Assembly: GCA_938074205.1 (NCBI GenBank)
Contig: CALJES010000012.1
Span: 124,001 to 188,000, forward strand
Source: an uncultured bacterium
GTDB lineage: Bacteria > Armatimonadota > UBA5829
DNA length: 64,000 nt
Direction of reading: 5' to 3'
The notes under the pieces are model-generated. The model was not told the DNA's origin, ran no database searches, and saw only the letters and a list, made by a program, of their open reading frames with translations. The translations under genes and the position numbers were made by a program. Below, in pieces: positions 38,501-47,119 of the stretch (its first letter is position 1; every line of letters starts with the position of its first letter).

Positions 38501-39076
38501 ATGAAGATAGGGGTTATAAGCGACACACACGGCAACATTGAGGCTTGGAACAGTGCATTTCGCCACTTCAATGATGCAGACCTAATCTTGCACGCTGGTG
38601 ATGTGCTCTATCATCCGCCGAGACTGGGCTGGATGGAGGGCTACAACATCCCGCTGCTTGTGGAGGCTTTAAACAACTGCAAGATACCGCTGGTGATAGT
38701 TAGGGGCAACTGTGACGCACAGGTCTACGAGGAGCTTTTGAAAATTCCAGTGCAAACGGATCACGCGATTGTGCAATTCGGCGCGATTAGAATTGTTCTG
38801 AACCACGGTCATTCACTCACTAAACAGGGCATGGCGGAGCTTACTCACCGATACGGAGCTAACTGCTTCATATTTGGCCATACGCACGTTCCGGAACTAG
38901 AAAGGGCCGACGATGTGTTATTAATGAACCCAGGTAGCCCTTCCATCCCCAAACTGGAAATCGACGGAAGACCAGTTCCAACCGTAGGTCTAATAACAGA
39001 CACGGCAGTGCTTATAATCAATATAGAGGACGGGTCGGTAGTAGAAGAGATAAAAATGTCCTGGCAAAGTCGTTGA
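38501..39076 (+). CDS. YfcE/MJ0936-type metallophosphodiesterase
   Basis: 191 residues from ATG 38501; the upstream part of the open frame overlaps htrA and lacks conserved residues. Calcineurin-like fold binding two metals: MKIGVISDTHGN, ILHAGDVLYH, VRGNCDAQVY, LNHGHSLTKQG and FGHTHVPEL supply the metal-binding Asp, Asn and His residues, all present. Members hydrolyse phosphodiester substrates in vitro; the natural substrate is not known. The gap between the usual DTHGN and GD motifs is normal, but an insertion after GDVLYH (PPRLGWMEGYN) is longer than in YfcE. Confidence 0.9.
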   Translation: MKIGVISDTHGNIEAWNSAFRHFNDADLILHAGDVLYHPPRLGWMEGYNIPLLVEALNNCKIPLVIVRGNCDAQVYEELLKIPVQTDHAIVQFGAIRIVLNHGHSLTKQGMAELTHRYGANCFIFGHTHVPELERADDVLLMNPGSPSIPKLEIDGRPVPTVGLITDTAVLIINIEDGSVVEEIKMSWQSR

Positions 39077-39101
39077 CAACATCCTGGACGTTGGATATGC
39101 T
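39073..39101 (+). promoter_or_regulatory. Promoter of the DUF1559-type prepilin gene
   Basis: TTGACA (39073-39078, overlapping the phosphodiesterase stop codon), a 17-base spacer and TATGCT (39096-39101), about 58 bases before the prepilin start. Perfect -35, 4 of 6 in the -10. Confidence 0.55.
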
Positions 39102-39159
39102 TTGAATACCAGAGGTTTGGTTTAATTGACCAAGCCGACTTCAAGGGGGTGGATTGAAA

Positions 39160-39921
39160 ATGTGGGCGAATCCATCGGGGTCGAAAAAGGGTTTCACGCT
39201 TATTGAGCTGTTGGTCGTGATTGCTATCATCGCAATCTTGGCAGCCATATTGTTCCCGGTGTTCATGAATGCCAAGGCAGCCTCACAGGCGGCCAAATGT
39301 TCGTCCAACCTACGGCAGATCGGTGTTGCTTTTCGGGCTTATTTGGATGATTGGTCCCTAATAGTACCTCCGCCTGCCGATGGCTACATCGTCTGGAAGA
39401 CTCCAGGCGCCGGCAGCGCGTATGTCCCCAACGCTATTGGTTGGACGGAGCGGCTTTGGGCATATCACCATAAGGTTCAAATCTACAAGTGCCCCGCTCG
39501 CCGCGTGAACTTTGGTTACAGCTACAATGGCAACCTCGGCTTAGATGCCCATAGAAGACAAGCATCTGCAAGTCCGAGGCGCCCTGCGAAGCTCATTGTA
39601 GTTTTCGATTCTCCCGGCAGCGGCAGCGGTTTCATTAATCCAAACGGACCCAACGACTTCGCCACCGGCAATGCCGACCAGACCAACGAGGGTCAAACGA
39701 GCCCCAGAATCATAGAGCATGGTGACAGCTTTGAAAGCTACCAATGGTTGGTCCCTAAGCCAAGTGGTATCGGTTCTGGTGCTAAAGACCAGCTTCACAG
39801 CCAATTCTTCCTTCCCGGCCCACACGGCGGCAAGCTTAATGTGTTGATGTGGGACGGTCATATAGAGAGGATCGGCACCTGGGTTCCTGGCGCGATGTAC
39901 CTCGATCCGCTGATGAGGTAA
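39160..39921 (+). CDS. DUF1559-type prepilin with H-X9-DG tail
   Basis: 253 residues from ATG 39160, about 8 bases after AAGGGGGTGG; TTG 39154 is a weaker alternative. Prepilin peptidase site KKG|FTLIELLVV followed by a hydrophobic helix (IAIIAILAAILFPVF), with the +5 Glu present. The body is a pseudopilin-type fold beginning CSSNLRQIGVAFRAYLDDW, and the C-terminus has the HGGKLNVLMWDGH form of the H-X9-DG motif. Such genes occur in large families in Planctomycetes and Armatimonadota. Likely processed by the type IV pilus/type II secretion peptidase and membrane-anchored by its N-terminal helix; role unknown. The 244-base gap after it holds nothing I can name. Confidence 0.92.
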   Translation: MWANPSGSKKGFTLIELLVVIAIIAILAAILFPVFMNAKAASQAAKCSSNLRQIGVAFRAYLDDWSLIVPPPADGYIVWKTPGAGSAYVPNAIGWTERLWAYHHKVQIYKCPARRVNFGYSYNGNLGLDAHRRQASASPRRPAKLIVVFDSPGSGSGFINPNGPNDFATGNADQTNEGQTSPRIIEHGDSFESYQWLVPKPSGIGSGAKDQLHSQFFLPGPHGGKLNVLMWDGHIERIGTWVPGAMYLDPLMR

Positions 39922-40165
39922 TTTTGCGCAGCTGGCTGTCCACTTCGAATTCAGTCCGGTCATTTGGTGGTCTTGAGTTGGGCGCAGGATCAAGCGTTGT
40001 TGCCGTAGGAGTGACCTCCTTCTTGGCAGAATGACCATTTTATTGGATTACCTGACGCTTCTCTCCACCGAAACCAACACCTCATGCGCCGTGCGCGGTT
40101 GACACCCTACAGAGGCTGCAGTATAAATGAGCACAGGATGATGCGGGCTCAAACTAGGGGGTACC

Positions 40166-41116
40166 GTGAGAAGGCGCGATTTTCTCAGACTTACAGCAGC
40201 GGGCGTGGCAGCAGGATTCATCGCCTGCCCCTCAAACAGTGCGTCCAAGCCTCTCCTCAAGAGATCACTCGGCAGAACTGGTGAGAGTCTCTCCATCGTC
40301 GGTTTCGGCGGCTTGGTTGTAGTAGGCATGGACCAGACGGCTGCCGACAAGGCGGTCTCAGAAGCTATAGAGAACGGAGTAAACTACTTCGACGTTGCTC
40401 CCAGCTATGGCAACGGGGAAGCCGAAGAGAAACTCGGTGCTGCCCTAATCGGCAGGCGTGACAAAGTGTTTCTGGCGTGTAAGACGGGAAAACGAGACGG
40501 TCCGGGTGCGATCAAGGACCTGGAGCGATCTCTCAATCGCCTGCGTACAGACCACTTCGATTTGTACCAGCTTCACGCATTGACGTCGCTTGAGGATGTG
40601 GACAAAGCTTTAGCGCCGGGCGGCGCGGTAGAGACGCTTCGTAACGCTCAAAAGAGGGGCCTCATAAGGTACATTGGTTTCTCAGCACACACGGTTGAAG
40701 CTGCCTTGGCCGCTATGGAACGCTTTGACTTCGATACTGTTCTTTTTCCCATCAACTGGGTCTGTATGTTCCAGGGCAATTTCGGGCCACAGGTCATCGA
40801 GAAAGCCGCAAAAAAGCGCATGGGTATTCTTGCAATAAAGGCAATGGCCCGGGGTCCCTGGCCCAGAGGTGCCAAGAGAGAGTATCCGGGGTGCTGGTAC
40901 CAACCGTGCCCTGATCCTGAGGAAGCTGCCCTTGCTCTGCGGTTCACGCTGTCGCAGCCCGTTACCGCCGCAATTCCACCGGGAGACGTAAGCCTGTTTA
41001 CCATGGCTGTGGGAATAGCTCAGAACTTTAGGCCTATAAACGAAAGCGAAGCGCAAGCTCTCAGGGAGAAATCGAAGGGCATCCAGCCCATATTCTCATA
41101 CAAACCCGCACAGTAA
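40166..41116 (+). CDS. Tat-exported aldo/keto reductase
   Basis: 316 residues, GTG 40166 behind AGGGGG. It begins RRRDFLRLTAAGVAAGF, a twin-arginine signal with the RRxFL core, so it is probably moved folded, with its cofactor, to the periplasm. The reductase barrel follows: FDVAPSYGNGEAEEKLG (catalytic Asp and Tyr), FLACKTGKR (Lys) and DLYQLHAL (His) give the full tetrad. Substrate unknown; NADPH use outside the cytoplasm would need an already bound cofactor. A second reductase follows after 11 bases. Confidence 0.9.
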   Translation: MRRRDFLRLTAAGVAAGFIACPSNSASKPLLKRSLGRTGESLSIVGFGGLVVVGMDQTAADKAVSEAIENGVNYFDVAPSYGNGEAEEKLGAALIGRRDKVFLACKTGKRDGPGAIKDLERSLNRLRTDHFDLYQLHALTSLEDVDKALAPGGAVETLRNAQKRGLIRYIGFSAHTVEAALAAMERFDFDTVLFPINWVCMFQGNFGPQVIEKAAKKRMGILAIKAMARGPWPRGAKREYPGCWYQPCPDPEEAALALRFTLSQPVTAAIPPGDVSLFTMAVGIAQNFRPINESEAQALREKSKGIQPIFSYKPAQ

Positions 41117-41127
41117 GGAGTGATAAA

Positions 41128-42069
41128 GTGAAGTATGCTCAACTAGGAAGAAGCGATCTGGTAGTATCTCGAATCTGTTTCGGCTGTTGGCAACTCTCGC
41201 CCAAGTTCTGGGGAGAGATCGACTTGGAACAGTGGCGTGAGGCGCTGGACGTTGCCCTGGATGTGGGTGTCAATTTCATCGACACTGCCGACGCCTACGG
41301 CGACGGCTTTGCCGAGAGCTCGCTCGGGGATTGGCTCGAGAGCCGCAAGTGCCGTGACCGCGTGATTATCGCCACAAAGTTCTATCACAACTTCGAGATT
41401 CCCGACGAGCGTGTTCCTGATACCAGTTACGACTACATTATCCGCGAGTGCGAAGCATCGCTCAAACGCCTGAAGACCGACTACATCGATCTTTATCAGA
41501 TACACGCCTGGGATCCGCTGACTCGACCTGAGGAAGTCGCCGCCGCCCTCCTTAAGCTGCGCAAGGAAGGCAAAGTGCGCTGGTTTGGCGTTTCCAACCT
41601 CAACGCAGACCAGATAAGAATGTACGCGCGATATTTCGAAGTCACATCCCTGCAGCCCCTATACAACATGCTCGACCGCCAGGTTGAAGAGCGCGAGCTC
41701 CCGCTGTGTCTTGAAAAACACATCGGCGTTCTCACTTATTCAACGCTTGCTCGGGGCTTGCTTGCAGGCAAATACACACCGGAGAGCACTTTCAGCGATC
41801 ACCGCGCAAACAATCCTCGTTTCCAGGGCGAGACGTTCAAGAGGATCCTTGACGCGGTGGATAACCTTAAGCCCCTCGCGGAGAAGCACGGGCTGACCGT
41901 CGCCCAGCTGGCGGTTCGATGGGTGCTGACGCATCCTGCCGTGACTACCGCAATCGTGGGTGTAAAGAAAAGAGAACATATCGAAACTATTGTCAGTGCA
42001 GCCGAGGACGTTCTGCCAGCGCGTGACTGGTGGAAAGCTGCATCCATAATCGCTCGCGCTAAGGTATAA
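41128..42069 (+). CDS. Aldo/keto reductase (cytoplasmic)
   Basis: 313 residues, GTG start 41128 behind AAGGAG. NADPH-dependent reductase of the YdjG/Tas-like group: FIDTADAYGDGFAESSLGDW (Asp, Tyr), VIIATKFYHN (Lys), IDLYQIHAWD (His), and the late cofactor loop VTTAIVGVKKREHIE. No export signal, unlike its upstream neighbour. The pair is probably one transcript. Substrate unknown; sugar or small aldehyde is a guess from the family. Confidence 0.93.
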   Translation: MKYAQLGRSDLVVSRICFGCWQLSPKFWGEIDLEQWREALDVALDVGVNFIDTADAYGDGFAESSLGDWLESRKCRDRVIIATKFYHNFEIPDERVPDTSYDYIIRECEASLKRLKTDYIDLYQIHAWDPLTRPEEVAAALLKLRKEGKVRWFGVSNLNADQIRMYARYFEVTSLQPLYNMLDRQVEERELPLCLEKHIGVLTYSTLARGLLAGKYTPESTFSDHRANNPRFQGETFKRILDAVDNLKPLAEKHGLTVAQLAVRWVLTHPAVTTAIVGVKKREHIETIVSAAEDVLPARDWWKAASIIARAKV

Positions 42070-42083
42070 AACGAGGCTAACAT

Positions 42084-43457
42084 TTGCCTCCTATGAGCCG
42101 AATAGATACAAGCAGGATTATCCGAACTGCCCTGTTCGGAGCAGCCGCTGGGATGGCCAATTTCGTGGTCCAGGAGCCGCGGGTCCGGGCATATGAGCAA
42201 GCTGCCCAGGGTGGGACGGGTGCGATTCCTCTCAACGCCTTTGCCGAAGCTGCGTTCATGTTCGGCATCCTGGGTTTGTTTGTCAGCGTAGCTATCGTGC
42301 TGAGCGAGGAAATCTATTCCTACTCAGCGGCCAGGATCTTGACGAAGTGCGCTGTTGCGCTTCCTGCGGGAGCGATTCTGGGAGGCGCCGCAGGATTCGT
42401 GGGCCAAGGTGTGTTCGCGTTTCTGCTTCAGGGCGGTCTCGCCGTGCTTATACTCGCGCGCACCCTAGGCTGGGCTGCTGTGGGCGCTGGGATCGGCTTG
42501 GCAGCAGGTCTGCCTTCGGGCAGCGCACGCAAATGTCTGCAGGGCCTGATAGGGGGGTTCATCGGGGGTACCGCAGGGGGTATCGTATTCGACCTTCTGA
42601 GCTTGCCCTTCGCAGCGGGGACTATAAGCCGTTTCGTCGGCGACACCGCGATCGGTGCCGCAGTAGGCGCAGCGGTTATGCTAGTTGAAGAAGCCGCGAA
42701 GGTTGCTTGGATTACTGTCGTTGTGGGGCGTAATGAAGGCAAGCATTACGTCCTGTCGAAACCTGTCACAACTATTGGCCGCGACGAACTGGCCGACATC
42801 CCTCTTTTCGGCGATCTTGGCGTCGAGAAACGCCACGCTCAAATTCAAACATCCGATTGGCGTACGTTCGTCCTGCAGGACCTGGGCTCTCGCTCTGGCA
42901 CTTACGTGAACGGCGTCCGGGTTACTGAGCACGTCTTAGCCGACGGGGACGGCATCCGGATCGCCACATTCCAACTACAGTTCAATCAGCGGGCGCAGGC
43001 GCCGATACCCGGTGGGGTTACATTTCCAAGTGAGCCTTTCCAGAAGCAAGAAACCATTGCGCACTCGGAAACTACTACATGCCCGTACTGCGGAGGACTG
43101 CGAGATCCTGTAACCGGGGCTTGCCAGTGCACACCTATTGCTGACGCGCCTGCCGCGGTTCCAATCAGGGCGGCTCGGTTGGTCGGCATAATGGGCGTGT
43201 ATGCAGGGCAGACGTTTTATTTGACAGGCGACCGAGTAGAAATCGGCAGAGATCCTGCAAATTCGCTGTTACTAGATAAGGATCAGATGGTTTCCCGGCA
43301 GCATGCTGTGTTACTGAGACAAGGCAATGCTTACGTCATCCAGGACCTAGGCAGCACAAACGGTACCTACGTGAACGGTGTTCGCGTCGAGTGGGCGCCG
43401 CTGAAAACTGGTGATCTCGTGCAGATCGGCAGCAGTTACTTCCGCTTTGATTGCTAA
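42084..43457 (+). CDS. Membrane protein with two FHA domains
   Basis: 457 residues from TTG 42084, 7 bases after GAGG; ATG 42093 is the alternative. The first 200 or so residues contain several Gly/Ala-rich membrane segments (GAILGGAAGFVGQGVFAFL, GGFIGGTAGGIVFDLLSLPF). FHA domain 1 lies at about 220-300 (TIGRDELADIPL, RHAQIQ, GSRSGTYVNGVRV) and FHA domain 2 at about 370-457 (EIGRDPANSLLL, SRQHAVLL, GSTNGTYVNGVRV). Both keep the phosphothreonine-binding Arg, Ser/His and Asn. A CPYCG...CQC cluster between them could bind zinc. Likely reads out phosphorylation by the window's Ser/Thr kinases. Confidence 0.88.
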   Translation: MPPMSRIDTSRIIRTALFGAAAGMANFVVQEPRVRAYEQAAQGGTGAIPLNAFAEAAFMFGILGLFVSVAIVLSEEIYSYSAARILTKCAVALPAGAILGGAAGFVGQGVFAFLLQGGLAVLILARTLGWAAVGAGIGLAAGLPSGSARKCLQGLIGGFIGGTAGGIVFDLLSLPFAAGTISRFVGDTAIGAAVGAAVMLVEEAAKVAWITVVVGRNEGKHYVLSKPVTTIGRDELADIPLFGDLGVEKRHAQIQTSDWRTFVLQDLGSRSGTYVNGVRVTEHVLADGDGIRIATFQLQFNQRAQAPIPGGVTFPSEPFQKQETIAHSETTTCPYCGGLRDPVTGACQCTPIADAPAAVPIRAARLVGIMGVYAGQTFYLTGDRVEIGRDPANSLLLDKDQMVSRQHAVLLRQGNAYVIQDLGSTNGTYVNGVRVEWAPLKTGDLVQIGSSYFRFDC

Positions 43458-43475
43458 AAATTACTTAATCAGGTC

Positions 43476-43505
43476 TTGACAAGCGCAAATTGGTAGTACC
43501 ATACT
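43476..43505 (+). promoter_or_regulatory. Promoter of the HAF-like secreted protein gene
   Basis: TTGACA (43476-43481), 18-base spacer, CATACT (43500-43505), about 69 bases before the start at 43574. Perfect -35, 4 of 6 in the -10. Confidence 0.5.
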
Positions 43506-43573
43506 GCAATATGGGCGGTGTGACTGACGCACCGTTACGCAATTCGATTACTGAACCTAGGAGGTGCTGCGGA

Positions 43574-45064
43574 ATGGAGAAGGCAAGTGCACGAATTTGG
43601 TTGGCTGTTGTTGTGCTCGCTTTATGCAGTGTGAGCGCTTTCGGTTCCGTGGTGGGCGCTTGGCTTGAGAACTTGGGCCTAGGCGTCCCGACGGGAGCAG
43701 TGATGTACGGGGACCATCCCGTAGTGGTCTTCCACAATACCAATACCGCCGGAACCCTTGGCGTGTTTCTATGGAGTACGCTGCACGGCACGGTTCAGCT
43801 TGATACTGCAGGCGATTCGGCAGGGGTTGCCGTGCAGGGCATGAACCTCGTGGTGGCAGGTAATGCTACTGCGGGTGCATATGAGGCTCGTTACTGGCAG
43901 GGTACACCGGATGGCAGTGGGACATGGACTACCCTTCCTCTCGTGGATGGATCTAGAATCTGGATGGCAAGAGGGATAGCCGCGTCTGATACCCAAATAC
44001 TGGTGGTGGGCTCTTACAAGGACGCAAACAACTGCGACGGTGCCTGCCGCTGGAGATGGGACGTTAACTCTGCCTCTTCCCTCCAGCTTCCCAGAGGGAC
44101 GAACTTCCCAACGGCTTACGACAGCTACCACAATAATTCTATGATTTACGGAGTTTCTGCCGCGGGACCCAACCCCGGAATGGGCACGATGGCCGGTCAA
44201 TCCCAGTATATGGGTTCTGGATGCACGGGGGGTGCAAGGCAGCCAATCGGCGGTTGGCATCTCAGTAGATCTTGTCTTTGCGGTTTCAAGAACCTTAACG
44301 GCTATCCGGACAACAAGCGGGAGTCGGTTGCGAGAGTTGTTGCGCGCGATGGCAGCAGGATTGCCGGTTTCAGCTATGAGCCGTCGACCATCAGCAACAA
44401 CCGCTGGGCTTGCTACTGGGATGCGCCGTTCACTGAGCACGGCGTAGAGCCAACGAAGATCCCGCTTCTGCCGGGCCACAACTACGCTGAGTCTTGGGCG
44501 ATTAGTGAGGACGGTTACGTCATAGGCGGCTTCTCGCTAGATACGGCCAATAACCCCGGCAGTCGCACTGGCTGGATTTGGGATCCTGTGAATGGCACTA
44601 GAGACATCCGCGACATCCTAACCGAGAACGGTATAGATATCGGCGGCTGGCAGTTCACCAACGTGACCGCGATCTGCGATGGCGGCTCCGTGATAGCGGG
44701 CACTGGATGGCGTGACGGCGACACCACGAAGGTATACGCTTGGGTGGCGACTGGTTTGCCGAAGCCTCCGAGGTTCACATCGAAGGGAATAACCAGCGTG
44801 GGTGCATATGCGCCGGTTACACACTCGGCTAGAGCGGTGTTCCCATTTGTAGTCTGGGGTAGAGTTGTTAATGACACCTATCTGACATCAAATTCGTTCA
44901 ACCTGGACGATGGCACGGGTAAACTAGTCCGTGTGTTCTCGAACAACGGTCATCCTGCATACTATCCGGGGGCCTACGTGAGGGTGAAAGGCTGGCTGAC
45001 CAGGACCAGCCCGCCCCTAGTCTTGACGACTTACGACGACGTGCTGATAATACCTGATTTTTAG
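43574..45064 (+). CDS. Secreted HAF-repeat-like propeller protein with OB-like C-terminal domain
   Basis: 496 residues from ATG 43574, behind AGGAGGTG (about 43559-43566); the frame upstream is the promoter region. A signal peptide (residues 1-26) is followed by repeats of the form 'AWAISEDGYVIGGFS...GWIWDP', close to HAF extracellular repeats and beta-propeller blades. The last 85 residues form a small barrel-like unit with FVVWGRVV, FNLDDGTGKLVRVFS and YVRVKGWLT, resembling an OB fold as in some secreted nucleases. No catalytic site is visible, no PEP-CTERM signal. Monocistronic: own promoter and terminator. Confidence 0.75.
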   Translation: MEKASARIWLAVVVLALCSVSAFGSVVGAWLENLGLGVPTGAVMYGDHPVVVFHNTNTAGTLGVFLWSTLHGTVQLDTAGDSAGVAVQGMNLVVAGNATAGAYEARYWQGTPDGSGTWTTLPLVDGSRIWMARGIAASDTQILVVGSYKDANNCDGACRWRWDVNSASSLQLPRGTNFPTAYDSYHNNSMIYGVSAAGPNPGMGTMAGQSQYMGSGCTGGARQPIGGWHLSRSCLCGFKNLNGYPDNKRESVARVVARDGSRIAGFSYEPSTISNNRWACYWDAPFTEHGVEPTKIPLLPGHNYAESWAISEDGYVIGGFSLDTANNPGSRTGWIWDPVNGTRDIRDILTENGIDIGGWQFTNVTAICDGGSVIAGTGWRDGDTTKVYAWVATGLPKPPRFTSKGITSVGAYAPVTHSARAVFPFVVWGRVVNDTYLTSNSFNLDDGTGKLVRVFSNNGHPAYYPGAYVRVKGWLTRTSPPLVLTTYDDVLIIPDF

Positions 45065-45112
45065 TCGGCGCGATTCGGCATTCGGCACGACGTAATATGA
45101 TCTGGCTTACAG

Positions 45113-45141
45113 AGCCCGAGGGCGCAAACCCTCGGGCTTTT
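45113..45141 (+). terminator. Intrinsic terminator after the HAF-like gene
   Basis: AGCCCGAGGG (45113-45122), loop CGCAAA, CCCTCGGGCT (45129-45138), then T residues: a perfect 10-base-pair stem. Confidence 0.88.
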
Positions 45142-45287
45142 AAGTTATAGATAGCTACTTAAGGCGCTTGACAACGTAAAGAGGGCAACGCATCATGTCA
45201 GTGAGGCGGACCAAATTCGTTCAGATCTTGTTTACTGTTGGCCGCCTGCTGCGTGTGTTTTGTTTTAATGTGGGAGCAAATGCGAAC

Positions 45288-46565
45288 ATGGCGGGTCAGA
45301 GTATTGGAAGATTTCAGATAATCCGAGAGATAGGGCGAGGAGCTGCCGCTGTAGTTTACGAGGCGTTGGATACGCGCATTGGGCGGGCGGTGGCTTTGAA
45401 GGTTTTAGCTGTCGGCACTGGTTTGACAGGGGCTGCGCGTCGAGAGGCCATCGAGCGTTTTTACCGCGAGGCACGTGCAGCCGGCAGACTCTCGCACCCC
45501 AATATTGCCCAGATATACGACGTGGGAGAGGATAAAGACAGGCACTACATTGCGATGGAACTATGCCAGGGGGTAAGCTTGCGCGATGTGCTGCGGTTTG
45601 AGGGGCGCATAGCGGAAGCTCGGCTTAAGTTCATAGCGCTCCAGATTCTGAATGCCTTGGAGGCGGCTCACGCGGCAGGCATCGTTCACCGAGATATTAA
45701 GCCGGAGAACATCATCCTAGGTCAAAAGGATTTGGTAAAGCTTACAGACTTTGGTATCGCCAAGGCCCTCGGCGAGTCTACAATGACTCAAACCGGTGTT
45801 ATGCTCGGAACCCCGGCTTATATGTCACCTGAGCAGGTGCTTGGCAAAGGGGTGGACGCTCGGAGCGACCTGTTTTCACTTGGTGCGGTTCTCTATGAGT
45901 GTCTTTCGGGACGTAAAGCGTTCGAAGGTGAGAGCATCACGGAGGTTACGCATAAGGTCGCCTATGAGGATCCTCAGCCACTGAAGCACGTAGCATCGCC
46001 ATGGTCTGAGATCGTGATGAAATTGCTGGCCAAGAATCCCTCGGATCGGTATCGGTGTGCCACTGATGTAATCTCAGACGTCCGCGCAGACCGAGCGCCG
46101 TTCCAGCCCCAGCGGACGGCACAGCCTTCTCAGCAGCAGGTAAATCAGACCGTCTATGCCCCGGATCCTTCCTTGGCTTCCGGGTACTCGTCCAGACAAT
46201 CGCAGGTTCAGCGTTGCACGTCGTGTGGAGTAGTCCTCAGCAGCAATTTCTTGGTCTGTCCAAACTGTGGGCGACCACTGCGCCACTTTCACGCAGCTGA
46301 GCCACGGCCATCTGCAGTAGATATACCGAACAATCTTCCTTGGTCTATCGTGGTAACTGTTCTATGTTGTGTGCCTTTCGGGATAGTGTCGATCGTAAAA
46401 GCGGTTGAGGCGCAATCAAAGAAGGACTTTGGTGATTACGCAGCCGCACGGGCCGCTTACATGCAATCCAGGCAGTGGATGTGGGTTGCTGTGGTCGTGG
46501 GGATCATCGGGTGGTCACTATGGTTCTTTATATCGGTGCTGGAATTTTTGATCTCGGGGCAATGA
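45288..46565 (+). CDS. Ser/Thr protein kinase with zinc ribbon and CD225-like membrane domain
   Basis: 425 residues from ATG 45288; an in-frame ATG at 45195 would add 31 residues unlike kinase sequence, and a TTGACA at 45168 fits either. Kinase domain at about 6-265 with intact motifs: IGRGAAAVVYEA, VALKVL, HRDIKPEN and DFG. A Pro/Gln linker leads to a four-Cys zinc ribbon (C310, C313, C324, C327: CTSCG...CPNCG). Then about 345-420 matches the CD225/dispanin pattern: NNLPWSIVVTVLCCVPFGIV, a polar loop with DYAAARAAYMQSRQW, and a second helix. Ends in an ATGA overlap with the DUF2752 gene. Confidence 0.88.
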   Translation: MAGQSIGRFQIIREIGRGAAAVVYEALDTRIGRAVALKVLAVGTGLTGAARREAIERFYREARAAGRLSHPNIAQIYDVGEDKDRHYIAMELCQGVSLRDVLRFEGRIAEARLKFIALQILNALEAAHAAGIVHRDIKPENIILGQKDLVKLTDFGIAKALGESTMTQTGVMLGTPAYMSPEQVLGKGVDARSDLFSLGAVLYECLSGRKAFEGESITEVTHKVAYEDPQPLKHVASPWSEIVMKLLAKNPSDRYRCATDVISDVRADRAPFQPQRTAQPSQQQVNQTVYAPDPSLASGYSSRQSQVQRCTSCGVVLSSNFLVCPNCGRPLRHFHAAEPRPSAVDIPNNLPWSIVVTVLCCVPFGIVSIVKAVEAQSKKDFGDYAAARAAYMQSRQWMWVAVVVGIIGWSLWFFISVLEFLISGQ

Positions 46566-46978
46566 GAGTCTTTGGTTCTAGAGGAAGAGCTTTGCCTTCG
46601 GTGGTTGTGCTGCTTGCTCTGTCATTCTCGGTGGGCGTGTACCTAGTCCAGCCTGGTGAGGCACAATTCATTCCGCCGTGTCCGTTTTATGCGGTGACAG
46701 GTTTCTACTGTCCCGGCTGCGGTACGCTTCGTGCTCTCCACCGGTTTCTGCACGGGGATATTTGCGGTGCGTGCAGATGCAATCCATTGGCGATTATCCT
46801 GTTGCCCATTCCGCTATATGACATTGTATTTCGGTCAGCAGCTGCAGTTGTCGGCCGGCTGGTGAGTCAAATTAATGTTCCCTCGAAGGCTGGCTGGGCA
46901 ATTTTGATTGTGACCGTGCTCTATTGGGTGTTGCGCAATATTCCTGTCTACCCCTTCAAGCTTCTCGCACCGCACTAA
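46562..46978 (+). CDS. DUF2752 membrane protein
   Basis: 138 residues from ATG 46562, overlapping the kinase stop (ATGA); the longer open frame runs inside the kinase gene. The family core is clear: CPFYAVTGFYCPGCGTLRAL, then LHRFLHGDI and NPLAIILLPIPLYDIVF. Membrane segments at about 13-30, 76-100 and 108-126. DUF2752 has no known function; in other bacteria it is often beside CD225/TM2-type small membrane proteins, which fits the CD225-like end of the kinase upstream. Confidence 0.9.
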   Translation: MRVFGSRGRALPSVVVLLALSFSVGVYLVQPGEAQFIPPCPFYAVTGFYCPGCGTLRALHRFLHGDICGACRCNPLAIILLPIPLYDIVFRSAAAVVGRLVSQINVPSKAGWAILIVTVLYWVLRNIPVYPFKLLAPH

Positions 46979-47119
46979 TGATCTCCCAATATGGTGCGGC
47001 TGCCGATCCTCACATCGCTGCGGCTCACTTTTTAGTACTGCCGTAGGCCTGCGCAAAAGGAGAAAGTTTGGTTCGCGTTGAAGTGGAAGTTTGGTTAAAC
47101 CCTGTCGACTGTTCCTCTT

